The position numbers were made by a program, and so were the translations under genes. 26,012 nucleotides of DNA from Acidobacteriota bacterium. GTDB lineage: Bacteria > Acidobacteriota > Vicinamibacteria > Vicinamibacterales > Vicinamibacteraceae. Shown here piece after piece: positions 7,629 to 16,527 of the stretch (its first letter is position 1; every line of letters starts with the position of its first letter). The stretch lies in the NCBI GenBank assembly GCA_023418055.1, contig JAEZDP010000157.1:1-26012 (forward strand), in the 5' to 3' direction. The notes beneath the pieces were generated by a model. The model was given only the letters and a program-made list of their open reading frames with translations. It was not told the origin of the DNA and did not search any database.

Positions 7629-8717
7629 ATGTACCAACGGACCGACGACCTCCGTATTGCCCAGGTCAGACCGCTGCTGCCCCCGGCCATCCTGCTCGAA
7701 GAGATTCCCGCCTCCGAGCGTGCCTCCAACGTGGTGGCCGACACGCGGTCGACGCTCGCCGACATCGTGGCGGGCCGCGACTCGCGACTGCTGGCCATCG
7801 TGGGGCCGTGCTCCATCCACGACACCCGGGCCGGACTCGAGTATGCCGAGCGGCTGGCGCCCCTGGCCCAGCGCTATGCCGACGACCTCGTCGTCGTGAT
7901 GCGCACGTACTTCGAGAAACCCCGGACGTCGGTCGGCTGGAAGGGACTCGTCAACGATCCGGATCTCGACGAGAGCTTCCACATCAACAAGGGCATCAGG
8001 CTCGCGCGCCGGCTGCTGCTCGACGTCAACGACCTCGGGTTGCCCACCGCCTGCGAGTTCCTCGACACGCAGCTGCCGCAGCACATCGCCGACCTCACCT
8101 CGTATGTCGCCATCGGCGCCCGAACCACCGAGAGCCAGGTGCATCGCGAGCTGGCCTCTGGCCTGTCGATGCCGGTGGGGTTCAAGAACAGCACCGAAGG
8201 AAACACCCAGACAGCCGTGGACGCCGTGCTGTCGGCGCGCTCTCCCCATCTCTTTCCGTCGGTCACCAAGCAGGGCGTGTCGGCCATCTTCCAGACCACG
8301 GGCAACGACACGTGCCACGTCATCCTGCGCGGCGGCACACGGACCGGACCGAACTACGGGCCCGAGCACGTGCAGGAGGTATGCGCACGGCTCACGGCGA
8401 AGGGGCTGCGCGGCGCCGTGCTGATCGATTGCTCGCACGGCAACAGCCAGAAGGACCATCACAAACAGGCGAGTGTGGCCCTCTCGGTGGCCGAGCAGGT
8501 GGCCGGGGGCTCACCGTGCATCTTCGGCGTGATGATCGAGAGTCACCTCGTCGAAGGACGGCAGGACTACGTGCCGGGCGCCGAGGCCGTGTACGGGCAG
8601 AGCATCACCGACGCCTGTCTGTCGTTCGAGCAGACCGAGCCGCTGCTCGAGCAATTGGCACGCGCCCGCCAGAAGCGCGCCGCCAGCGCGTCGGCGGACC
8701 TGCTCGTCCGTCAATGA
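7629..8717 (+). CDS. aroG: 3-deoxy-7-phosphoheptulonate synthase (class I DAHP synthase)
   Basis: A 362-residue cytoplasmic enzyme that joins phosphoenolpyruvate and erythrose 4-phosphate, the first step of the shikimate route to aromatic amino acids. Class I-alpha signatures are complete: GPCSIHD at 59-65 (Cys61 metal ligand), MRTYFEKPRTSVGWKGL at 91-107 for substrate phosphate binding, IGARTTESQVHRE, GFKNSTEGN, VILRGG and IDCSHGNSQKD (His270 metal ligand). The N-terminus TDDLRIAQVRPLLPP matches the extension that forms the feedback site in E. coli AroG/AroH, so allosteric control by an aromatic amino acid is likely, but which one cannot be read. The open frame extends far upstream without coding character; the ATG at 7629 gives the family length. 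The symbol is by similarity only; aroF or aroH would be equally possible. Confidence 0.93.
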   Translation: MYQRTDDLRIAQVRPLLPPAILLEEIPASERASNVVADTRSTLADIVAGRDSRLLAIVGPCSIHDTRAGLEYAERLAPLAQRYADDLVVVMRTYFEKPRTSVGWKGLVNDPDLDESFHINKGIRLARRLLLDVNDLGLPTACEFLDTQLPQHIADLTSYVAIGARTTESQVHRELASGLSMPVGFKNSTEGNTQTAVDAVLSARSPHLFPSVTKQGVSAIFQTTGNDTCHVILRGGTRTGPNYGPEHVQEVCARLTAKGLRGAVLIDCSHGNSQKDHHKQASVALSVAEQVAGGSPCIFGVMIESHLVEGRQDYVPGAEAVYGQSITDACLSFEQTEPLLEQLARARQKRAASASADLLVRQ

Positions 8718-8741
8718 GCACGACGAGGCGCGCCACGGCGG

Positions 8742-9056
8742 TCACTCGCGCGTGAGATCGACGTAGAACCAGCCTGTCCCGATGATGGCCATGATGGTCG
8801 TCATCACCCCCGACCGGTTGGACGCGACGAACCGGACGTGTTCGCCCGGCGCGACGTCGAAGCCGATCGTCTTCCACATGAGGGTGTTGTTCGCGCGCAG
8901 CGTGTGGTGACCGGGCGTGACGTCGATCGTGGCGGAGCGGCCAGCCCTCAGGCGCGCCACTGTCTCGCCGTCGAGCGACAGGCTGATGGGGTAGTTGTCG
9001 CTGAGCGTCCCGGGACCTGGCCGTGACACCGTGAGCCGTGCGGTTGTGGCAGACAT
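8742..9056 (-). CDS. Small hypothetical protein, beta-sandwich-like
   Basis: A 104-residue protein that I cannot assign to a named family. About residues 5-80 look like an all-beta domain: ISLSLDGETVARLRAGRSATIDVTPGHHTLRANN, then a strand ending APGEHVRFVAS. This is like PEGA-type or other small carrier domains, where a scaled side arm is displayed (DG-x-x-V-x-x-L-x-x-G, PG-x-H-x-L). The C-terminus has one short hydrophobic stretch (GVMTTIMAIIGTGWFYVDL). There is no signal peptide. It ends 24 bp from the convergent DAHP synthase gene. A strong hairpin sits directly before its ATG (9063-9089) and no Shine-Dalgarno sequence is visible. Confidence 0.6.
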   Translation of the reverse strand: MSATTARLTVSRPGPGTLSDNYPISLSLDGETVARLRAGRSATIDVTPGHHTLRANNTLMWKTIGFDVAPGEHVRFVASNRSGVMTTIMAIIGTGWFYVDLTRE

Positions 9057-9062
9057 GGAATC

Positions 9063-9089
9063 GAAGCCCGACCTGGTCGGACGGGCTTC
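9063..9089. terminator. Strong hairpin between two minus-strand genes
   Basis: GAAGCCCG (9063-9070) pairs with CGGGCTTC (9082-9089), and further pairs are possible in the loop (CGAC/GTCG). It lies downstream of the lipoprotein gene ending at 9129 and only six bases before the ATG at 9056. It could terminate the upstream gene or act as a 5'-leader structure on the downstream one. No U-run follows on the minus strand. Confidence 0.45.
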
Positions 9090-9128
9090 AGACTACCGCA
9101 CCTGAGCGCGACGGACGCCCGAGGACCC

Positions 9129-9740
9129 CTACAGGTGTCGGCCCTCGCCGGCGTCCACCGGATCGACCTGCCCCGGATCGCCCGGCGACGTGCAGCTGTC
9201 CGCCGACTCGCATGGCGCACCCGCCGGGGGGTCGTCCGGCGCCACATGACCGGGCACCGACGTGCTCGGCACCACCGGCACCGGCCCAGGATCCGGAGAG
9301 ACCTGCAGAGCGCCATCGCCCGCGGCCACCAGCGAGAACTCCACGCTGCTGCGGTTGGCCCGCACGCTGTACGCCCCGGGCGTGTCGAGCCCCGTCAGCG
9401 GCACCCACTCGTTGACGAACTGCATGATCATCGTGCAGACCTCGCCCTCGCGCACCGACGACACCGTGAGTTGAACGACGTGACCCGAGCGCTGCTGCAC
9501 GATGGGCAGGAGGCGTGTGCACCCGTCGCCGAGGTCGCCCTCCACGTAGGCCTGCGGGATGCCATCCTTCATGAACACCCGCACCCGCGTCACGTTGACG
9601 TTGCCCGCCTCGGATGCCACCTGCGAGGGGGCGGTCGGAGAGGTGCCGAATCCGCCTGAAGCGGAGGACGACCCCGAACTGCACGCCGCGGCGGACATCA
9701 GGAGGACGATGGGACCGACAAGAGTACGCATGCGCAACAC
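9129..9740 (-). CDS. Hypothetical lipoprotein with a small beta domain
   Basis: A 203-residue exported protein. The GTG at 9740 is chosen because GAGG (9746-9749) lies five bases upstream; the ATG at 9731 is the alternative. The N-terminus MLRMRTLVGPIVLLMSAAAC ends in a Cys at residue 20 followed by SSGSSS, a lipoprotein-like signal with a non-ideal lipobox. A single beta-rich domain (about 50-140) shows IPQAYVEGDLGDGCTRLLPI, VCTMIMQFVNEWVPLTGLD and PGAYSVRANRSSVEFSL. This resembles a recurrent domain in bacterial lipoproteins ending in G-x-Y-x-V-x-x-N-x-x-x-x-x-F-x-L, to which I cannot give a function. The C-terminal 60 residues are Pro/Asp-rich with two Cys (CESADSC) and probably disordered. 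Confidence 0.62.
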   Translation of the reverse strand: MLRMRTLVGPIVLLMSAAACSSGSSSASGGFGTSPTAPSQVASEAGNVNVTRVRVFMKDGIPQAYVEGDLGDGCTRLLPIVQQRSGHVVQLTVSSVREGEVCTMIMQFVNEWVPLTGLDTPGAYSVRANRSSVEFSLVAAGDGALQVSPDPGPVPVVPSTSVPGHVAPDDPPAGAPCESADSCTSPGDPGQVDPVDAGEGRHL

Positions 9741-10029
9741 AGAGACCTCGGAACGTTCGATGGATCAGGCAAGCCGGCCTTGGCGCCCGTGAGGCCTGCA
9801 CAGTCCGTGCCTGGTCCCAGGTGCCGGCGGCTCCGGACCCGCACGCTGGCCGGGTGCGCCCTCCAGCGGTCAGTGACCACCTGCGAGGACGTCGAGTGGC
9901 CACCAGCATGGACGGTTGACAGCACGGCCGTGGCGCTTCCCTGTATCTGGACAACCGAGGAGAAGCCTGCCCGGCTGCCACCGTGGACGCCCTCGTCGGG
10001 GAGTCGGGCCCGGCTGACACGTCGTGACG
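9741..10029. other. Intergenic stretch between EfpL and the lipoprotein gene
   Basis: This 289-bp stretch has no convincing gene; its short frames lack coding character. It should hold the promoter of the lipoprotein gene on the minus strand, but I see no clear -35/-10 pair there. On the plus strand TTGACA at 9916-9921 has only a poor partner (CTGTAT, 19 bases away) and no gene downstream. Confidence 0.4.
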
Positions 10030-10033
10030 TCAG
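10014..10033 (-). terminator. Possible hairpin at the end of efpL
   Basis: CTGACACGTCGTGACGTCAG has CTGAC/GTCAG ends and a partly self-paired inside, and it overlaps the stop codon of the EfpL gene. There is no U-tract. Its position at the end of the long minus-strand unit is the main argument. Confidence 0.25.
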
Positions 10034-10605
10034 GCGCGTCCGGCGAACTCGCGGGTCTCGGTGTGGACCTTCACACGTTCGCCTTCGTTGACGAACAGCG
10101 GCACGCGCACTTCGAGGCCCGTGTCGAGCCGCGCGAGCTTCGTGACGGCTCCGCTGGCCGTGTCGCCGCGTGCTCCCGCTTCGGTGTAAGCCACCGTCAG
10201 CTCGACGTGCGGCGGGAACATGATGCCGATGGGGTTGCCGTTGTACTTCTGGATCTGCAGTTCGACGTTGTCGGCCAGCAGGAGCCTGTCGTCACCCACC
10301 ATGTCGGGCGACAGCGTGAGCGTATCGAAGCTCTCGAGGTCCATGAAGTGATAGCCGTTGCTGTCGGCGTACTGGAACGACGCAGGCGCCTTCACGAGGT
10401 CGGGCTCGCGGAACTTCTCGCCAGCCTTGAAGGTGCGGTCGAAGACGGCACGGCTCAGGAGGTTCCGCATCTTGATGCGCACGAGCGTCTGTCCGCCACG
10501 CGCCGTCGGGCGTGACACCTCCACGTCGAGACAGTGGTAGGGCACGTTCTCGAGCTCCACGAACATCTTCCGCTTGACCTCAATCGCTTCAATCAGGGCA
10601 GCCAT
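10030..10605 (-). CDS. efpL: Elongation factor P, EfpL (YeiP)-type
   Basis: A 191-residue, three-domain EF-P homologue that binds the ribosome next to the P-site tRNA and relieves stalling at proline-rich motifs. The KOW-like N-terminal domain (about 1-62) is followed by two OB domains, ending with the signature KLARLDTGLEVRVPLFVNEGERVKVHTETREFAGRA. The key loop that in classical EF-P reads PGKGQ with a modified Lys or Arg is here longer: SRPTARGGQT (31-40), with Arg36 at the tip. This matches the SPTARGAAT loop of E. coli YeiP, now called EfpL, whose Arg is unmodified. The gene may therefore be the EfpL paralogue, with a canonical efp elsewhere. It lies 24 bp after the methyltransferase-like gene and could be co-transcribed or use the TACAAT box. 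Confidence 0.85.
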   Translation of the reverse strand: MAALIEAIEVKRKMFVELENVPYHCLDVEVSRPTARGGQTLVRIKMRNLLSRAVFDRTFKAGEKFREPDLVKAPASFQYADSNGYHFMDLESFDTLTLSPDMVGDDRLLLADNVELQIQKYNGNPIGIMFPPHVELTVAYTEAGARGDTASGAVTKLARLDTGLEVRVPLFVNEGERVKVHTETREFAGRA

Positions 10606-10613
10606 GACCCACG

Positions 10614-10619
10614 ATTGTA
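10614..10619 (-). promoter_or_regulatory. -10 box TACAAT, 8 nt before the efpL ATG
   Basis: On the minus strand TACAAT, a near-perfect -10 hexamer, is followed by eight bases and the ATG at 10605. There is no Shine-Dalgarno sequence between them and no good -35 upstream. This arrangement is typical of leaderless transcripts and would give efpL a promoter of its own inside the gene cluster. Confidence 0.5.
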
Positions 10620-10629
10620 ACTGCGCCGC

Positions 10630-11553
10630 TCAGGATCGCGGCGGGAGGGCGGAGGCCTGGCAATCGGGCGCGATGGTCGTGTTCGCGGCGTCGAGCGGGC
10701 TGGGTGCCGGGCGCCCAGCGTCGGGCTCCACGCGCGCCAGCCGCTTGTTCACGAGCAGCACCTCGTAGGCCCAGGCCGGAAACGGCGCGATCGTGTCGGC
10801 GCAGCTGAAGTTGTTGAAGTGCAGGTTGGCAATGTAGAAGTGCTGCTTGAGCCGCCGCACCACTGCCACGAAGTGCGGGTCGTGCACCTGATGGAACTCG
10901 ATGACGAGCTGGTCGATGCGGGCGAGGTCGGCGTCGGGCAGCGATGCCAGCGTGTCCCACTCGGCCCCCTCGACGTCCATCTTCACCACCAGGCGTCGTG
11001 CCTGGTCGCCATTGCGCGAGGCCTGGTCGGCGAGCGGCGCGAACACGCGGCCCGCGTCGTCCACGCGGGGCGCCCCGGCCACACATTCGGCGTGGAACAC
11101 GAGCGTGCCCGTCGGACACGTCGTCTGGCGCGTGTCGAAGCAGTCGTACTGGTGGACGGTGATGCCGAGCTTCGTGGAGATATCGCAGCCCCACTGGTCG
11201 TAGCCGCTGATGCCGTACGAGTAGCCGGCCCCGACCTCCGACAGCAGGTTCCCGCACATCAGGTACCCGCCATCACGCGGCTCGCCGAAGCGCTGGAGCT
11301 CGCAGTTGGCAATCTGCACCGGCTGGAGTTCCGCGAAGAGCGCTGCGCGCACGTCCGGATCTCCGGCCACGACCTGGACCTCAGGCAGTGCGACGGCGGG
11401 AGGCGCGACGGCAGGAGGCGCGTCGGGCTCGGCCGCCGGCGGCGAGCACGCCGTACCCGTCAGCATGGCGGCGCCTGCGATGAGCAGCCAACCCGCCCAA
11501 CCCGCGCGACGCTCTCGGACCGGCCGTGAGGAACGGGCCAGGGCTGCCCACAC
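10630..11553 (-). CDS. Exported FkbM/Methyltransf_22-like protein
   Basis: A 307-residue protein. The GTG at 11553 lies five bases after the stop of the previous gene and gives an Arg-rich n-region plus hydrophobic core (GWAGWLLIAGAAMLTGTAC, Cys36), then a Pro/Ala linker. This looks like a lipoprotein or signal-anchor start. The domain at about 80-275 has a methyltransferase-like order: GEPRDGGYLMCGNLL, AGYSYGISGYDQWGCDIS, HQYDCFD and VVKMDVEGAEWDTL (190-202), the FkbM hallmark, then VIEFHQVHD and IANLHFNN. It fits PF13383/FkbM-type families, which methylate hydroxyl groups using SAM. A SAM enzyme outside the cytoplasm would be odd. Twelve Cys in the body and tail suggest an oxidising compartment, so either the start is wrong or this is a non-enzymatic relative. 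Confidence 0.7.
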   Translation of the reverse strand: MWAALARSSRPVRERRAGWAGWLLIAGAAMLTGTACSPPAAEPDAPPAVAPPAVALPEVQVVAGDPDVRAALFAELQPVQIANCELQRFGEPRDGGYLMCGNLLSEVGAGYSYGISGYDQWGCDISTKLGITVHQYDCFDTRQTTCPTGTLVFHAECVAGAPRVDDAGRVFAPLADQASRNGDQARRLVVKMDVEGAEWDTLASLPDADLARIDQLVIEFHQVHDPHFVAVVRRLKQHFYIANLHFNNFSCADTIAPFPAWAYEVLLVNKRLARVEPDAGRPAPSPLDAANTTIAPDCQASALPPRS

Positions 11554-11558
11554 CGTCG

Positions 11559-12443
11559 TCAGCCCCGCATCGCCTTGTAGGTCTCGAGGCAGCGCTGCGC
11601 CGTCTCGATGGACGGATAGCGGCTGCCTTCCTGTTCGATGAGGTAGTGCGTGACGCCACCGACGGACTCGGCGGCCGCGAAGATGTCCTTCCACGGCGAG
11701 ACGCCCTCGCCGAAGAGCACGCGATACCCCTTGCCCTCGTCGGGCGACCAGTCCTTGCAGTGGATGCTGCGGATGCGTCCGGGATGCGCCTTGATCCAGG
11801 CGACCGGGTCGACGCCGGCCTCCATGCAGGTGCCGACGTCGAGCTGCAGCACCATGTCGCGCGGCGTGTGCTCGGCGAGGATGTCCATCGGGCGAGGCCC
11901 GGCCGGCAGCGGTCGGAACTCGAGGGCATGGTTGTGGAAGCCAGCCGTCATGCCGAGCGGACGCAGCTTCTCGGACGCGGCGCTCAGGCGCTCGGCGATG
12001 CCTTTCCAGCCGTCCGCGCCATCGACCTTGCCTGCACTGGCCATCACGACCGACGTGGATCCGAGAATCCTGTTGAGCTCGATGGCCTTGTCGAGGCCCT
12101 CGGGCGCGAGCGCGGCCGCGCTGTTGTGCGTGGACATGCAGGTGATGCCGAGCTCGTCGAGCAGAGCGCGCACCTCCTTGGCGTACGCGGGGGTCCACTG
12201 GTAATAGGGCGAGTAGAACTCGACGGTCTCGTACCCCATCTTCGCAACGGCGCGCACCGTGCCCATCAGGTCCTTGGTCAGCTCGTCGCGCACCGAATAC
12301 AGCTCGAGACCGACGACGGGGCGTGTGCCCTGCGCGCGCGCGGCACCGGCTGCCGCGAGAGGCGCCGCGGCGGCCAGCGCCAGGAACGAGCGACGCGACA
12401 GGTCAGCTGGTGATGTTCGGGCGAACCGCTCGATGTTCTTCAT
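11559..12443 (-). CDS. Tat-exported sugar-phosphate isomerase/epimerase-like TIM barrel
   Basis: A 294-residue protein. A twin-arginine signal SRRSFLALAAAAPLAAAGAARAQ (about 16-38) shows export in folded form to the periplasm. The rest is an AP-endonuclease-2-type TIM barrel (PF01261): VGLELYSVRDEL, MGYETVEFYSPYY, GFHNHALEF, LQLDVGTCMEAGVDPVAWI and IHCKDW. The His, Glu and Asp residues at strand ends are the usual metal and substrate ligands. Exported members of this family, common in Acidobacteria and Planctomycetes, are thought to act on sugars or inositol-like compounds; the substrate is unknown. The ATG at 12443 is preceded by TACGTT at seven bases and no Shine-Dalgarno sequence. It is 47 bp downstream of the histidine kinase gene and 5 bp before the methyltransferase-like gene. 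Confidence 0.86.
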   Translation of the reverse strand: MKNIERFARTSPADLSRRSFLALAAAAPLAAAGAARAQGTRPVVGLELYSVRDELTKDLMGTVRAVAKMGYETVEFYSPYYQWTPAYAKEVRALLDELGITCMSTHNSAAALAPEGLDKAIELNRILGSTSVVMASAGKVDGADGWKGIAERLSAASEKLRPLGMTAGFHNHALEFRPLPAGPRPMDILAEHTPRDMVLQLDVGTCMEAGVDPVAWIKAHPGRIRSIHCKDWSPDEGKGYRVLFGEGVSPWKDIFAAAESVGGVTHYLIEQEGSRYPSIETAQRCLETYKAMRG

Positions 12444-12450
12444 GGCGGCA

Positions 12451-12456
12451 AACGTA
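12451..12456 (-). promoter_or_regulatory. -10-like box TACGTT, 7 nt before the epimerase ATG
   Basis: On the minus strand TACGTT is followed by TGCCGCC and the ATG at 12443. There is no Shine-Dalgarno sequence in the gap. It could start a separate leaderless transcript for the epimerase and the genes after it. Confidence 0.38.
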
Positions 12457-12490
12457 CCACGGCCGGTGAGTGCGCGGCCATCGACCGCGT

Positions 12491-13782
12491 CTACATCCAG
12501 ATCACGAAGGCCGTCGGGCCCCCTGGGGCCGAGTCGAGCGAGAAGTCGAAGCCATGGCGCATCAGGATCTCCTGCACGAGGGTGAGCCCGATGCCCTGCC
12601 CGGCCTCCTTCGTGCTGAAGAACGGCGTGAAGAGGTGCGCCCGCACTTCGGGCGCCAGCCCAGGGCCCGTGTCTTCGATGCTGATCTGTGGCCGTCCGTC
12701 CACGAGGCCCGTGCGCAGCGTGACGGTGCCGTCGCTGCCGATGGCCTCCACGGCGTTCTTGAGGATGTTGACCAGGGCCTGCTCCATGAGTGCCCGGTCG
12801 AGAGCGATCTCCGGGATGGGCTGGAAATCGGACACGAGCCTGATGCGCCGCCTGTCGGCCTCGGCCGCCATCAGCCGCGACAGCTGTGCGAGCAGGTCCG
12901 TCACGTCGCACGGCGTGCGCCGCGGTTCAGGCAGGCGGACGACGTCGGCAAACGCCTTCATGAACGCCCCGAGCTGTGACGTGCGGTTGACGACTACCGT
13001 GAGCGCGCTCGTCAGGTCGTCGGCGCTCTCGCGCGGCAGCTGGCTGGCATAGGTCATGCACGACGTGAGCAGAGAGTTCGATGCGGCCACGGAGTTGTTG
13101 ACCTCGTGCGACAACATGCGAATGAGCTTCTCGTAGGCCGCCTTCTCCACCTGTCGCAGTTCTTCGGTCAGTTCCTCCACGAGCAGGAACGTGCGGGGAA
13201 ACCCGCGGTCCATGAACGTACCCCGGCTGACCTTCGCGCGGCGCGCTCCGGGCAGCGTCACCACCGCGGTCGATTCGTCGGCCAGGGCCGCACTGATGTC
13301 GGCGAGCGGCGTAGCCGGCTCGTGCGTGTCGTGGCCGGGCACGACCGAAGGGCCCAGCAGCCGCGCGGCCGCAGGGTTGATGACGTCCACCTTGCCATCG
13401 TGGTCGAGGATGACGACACCCGACGGCGAGACGTCGAGCACGCGTTGCAGGAAGTGATGCTGTTCGCGCACGCGCACCCGCTCTGCCCGGAGTGCGTCGA
13501 CCATGCGGTTGTAGATGTCGATGAGCCGGTCGATCTCGACCTGTCCGGTCGGACGGAACCGGGTGGTGTAATCGCTCTCCTCGAGCAGCGTGGCGCTCTC
13601 GCGGATGAGGGTCGTCGTGCGCAGCAGGCGTCCGACCAGCCACGACCCGGCGACGACCGAGATCAGGAGGGCCGCCTCGCCGGCGAAGAGCCAGAGCGGC
13701 TCTGAGGAGAATCGCGTCCAGACCAGCGCCGCGATGAGCCCGTGCAGGGCCACCAGATACGCGACGAAGAGACGCCAGAGGC

Positions 13783-13786
<4 letters not shown>
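12491..13786 (-). CDS. NtrY-like sensor histidine kinase
   Basis: A 431-residue membrane kinase. Two N-terminal helices (about 5-24 and 31-55) with almost no periplasmic loop suggest sensing in or at the membrane. A HAMP-like segment follows (55-108), a PAS domain (110-205, VSPSGVVILDHDGKVDVINPAAARLLG), then the dimerisation helix with RMLSHEVNNSVAASNSLL and phosphoacceptor His227. HEVNN replaces the more usual HE-x-x-x-P. The ATPase domain has the N-box NILKNAVEA (340-348), G1 DTGPGLAP (372-379), FFSTK and G2 GQGIGLTLV. It should phosphorylate the regulator encoded just upstream, with which it overlaps by 4 bp. The signal is probably envelope or efflux stress given the ABC genes in the same unit (inference). 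Confidence 0.88.
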
Positions 13787-15183
<1,397 letters not shown>

Positions 15184-15185
15184 GG

Positions 15186-16472
15186 TCACTCGTAGCGCAG
15201 GGCCTCGGCCGGCGGCACGCGCGTGGCCAGCAGGCTGGGGTACCAGCCGCAGAAAGCGGTCAGCGTCGTGATGGCGACTGCCGCGAGCAGCAGGGCGACC
15301 GCATAGACGCTGGTCGGCACCGGGCCGAGCCATCCCATCATGGGCACCTGCACCAGCAACAGCAGCCCACCGATGATCGCAATGGACGTCATCAGCGCCA
15401 GCTCGATGAGAATCTGGCGGCGGATGCGCTGCCGGTCGGCGCCCTTTGCCCGTCGCAGGCCCAGCTCGCGGATGCGCTGCGTGACGTTCTGCCAGAGCAC
15501 GCCGCTGAGGCCCAGCGCCACCATCACGAGCAGGAACACCGCCAGCAGCCCCAACACCGCCAGGGGCGTGATGTAGTTGCTGCGGTTGTAGTTGGCGCGG
15601 ATGTTCTCGAGGGGCTGCAGCCCGAAGCTCCAGTCGGGCGCCAGTGCCTGCAGCTCCTTGAGCATCCGCTCTTCGAAGTCGCCGCCGACGCCGGGGCGCA
15701 CTTTCACGACCAGCACCCCCGGCAGCTGCGCGTTGAGGCCGGAGGGTTCGGGCGTCACGCCTGCACCTGGCTGCTCCGCCGGCGGGGCCTCCGACGCCGC
15801 GACGATGTCGTTGCGCACGATCATGTAGTTGCCAGGCGTCGAGTACTCACCGAACTGCCTGAAGTCGTTCACGACGCCGACGACGCGCTGCGGTCGCGGC
15901 GCCGGTCCATCGCCGGGATCGCCCCGGTCGCCTTGCGGCATGTCCTTGCCCACGGCACGCTCGTCGCCGAAGATGTCACGGGCCATCGCCGCGTTCAGCA
16001 CGACGGCGTCCCAGTGTTGTCCCGCATCCTCGCGCGAGAACCAGCGGCCGTCGACGACGTCGACCGACAGCGCCTCGGCGAGGTGGTCGTCGGCACGGTT
16101 GCCGTTGAAGTCGTAGCGCCGGTCACCGTCGGTGATCTCGCTGCTCCACTGCCAGTTACGGTACAGCCCCAGCTGCAGGTGTCCCACCGCCTCGACCTCC
16201 GGCATCGCGCGGAGGGCCGCCTCGACGCGGACCATGCGCGCCAACCGCTCGCGGTCGGCCTCGGGCGAACTCTCCACACCGCGGGGCACACGCACGAGCA
16301 CGTCCCAGATCCGCTCGTACGAGAAGCCCAGCGGGCGCTGGTGGTTGCGATAGTAGTGCACACCCATCGTGCTCACGGCGGCCACCACCATGAAGGAGAG
16401 CAGGATCTCCGTGATGATGAGCAGGTTGGTGCGCTTGCGATTCCAGATCAGCTTGAGCAGATGGAGAGCCAT
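15186..16472 (-). CDS. ABC transporter permease, MacB/FtsX type (second subunit)
   Basis: A 428-residue inner-membrane protein with one N-terminal helix (about 17-40), a large periplasmic domain (about 41-295, MacB_PCD-like) and three C-terminal helices in an FtsX domain (about 300-428). The latter includes the conserved RIRELGLRRAKGADRQRIRRQILIELALM stretch that couples to the ATPase. The ending VPPAEALRYE is the usual one for this family. It pairs with the other permease to form a heterodimer, unlike E. coli MacB, where one chain carries permease and ATPase. MacB-type systems are mechanotransmission machines that drive export from the periplasm. The ATG has a good ribosome site AAGAGG (16480-16485) seven bases upstream, next to a heptamer repeat array. 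Confidence 0.88.
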   Translation of the reverse strand: MALHLLKLIWNRKRTNLLIITEILLSFMVVAAVSTMGVHYYRNHQRPLGFSYERIWDVLVRVPRGVESSPEADRERLARMVRVEAALRAMPEVEAVGHLQLGLYRNWQWSSEITDGDRRYDFNGNRADDHLAEALSVDVVDGRWFSREDAGQHWDAVVLNAAMARDIFGDERAVGKDMPQGDRGDPGDGPAPRPQRVVGVVNDFRQFGEYSTPGNYMIVRNDIVAASEAPPAEQPGAGVTPEPSGLNAQLPGVLVVKVRPGVGGDFEERMLKELQALAPDWSFGLQPLENIRANYNRSNYITPLAVLGLLAVFLLVMVALGLSGVLWQNVTQRIRELGLRRAKGADRQRIRRQILIELALMTSIAIIGGLLLLVQVPMMGWLGPVPTSVYAVALLLAAVAITTLTAFCGWYPSLLATRVPPAEALRYE

Positions 16473-16483
16473 TGGGATGCCTC

Positions 16484-16525
16484 TTAACGCCTAACGCCTA
16501 ACGCCTAACGCCTAACGCCTTACGC
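16484..16525. repeat. Tandem heptamer array (CTAACGC), 6 units
   Basis: Four perfect CTAACGC units (16491-16518) are flanked by TTAACGC and CTTACGC. On the operon's mRNA strand this reads as GCGTTAG repeats. It fills nearly the whole 55-bp spacer between the two permease genes and ends at the ribosome site of the second. Confidence 0.9.
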
Positions 16526-16527
16526 TG

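Noticed and set aside
7595..8755. 386-codon open frame over the DAHP synthase gene
   Set aside because: The other frame encodes a complete DAHP synthase; this one is an Arg/His-rich shadow.
9916..9946. Plus-strand sigma70 promoter TTGACA ... CTGTAT
   Set aside because: Spacing of 19 and a poor -10, with no plus-strand gene downstream.
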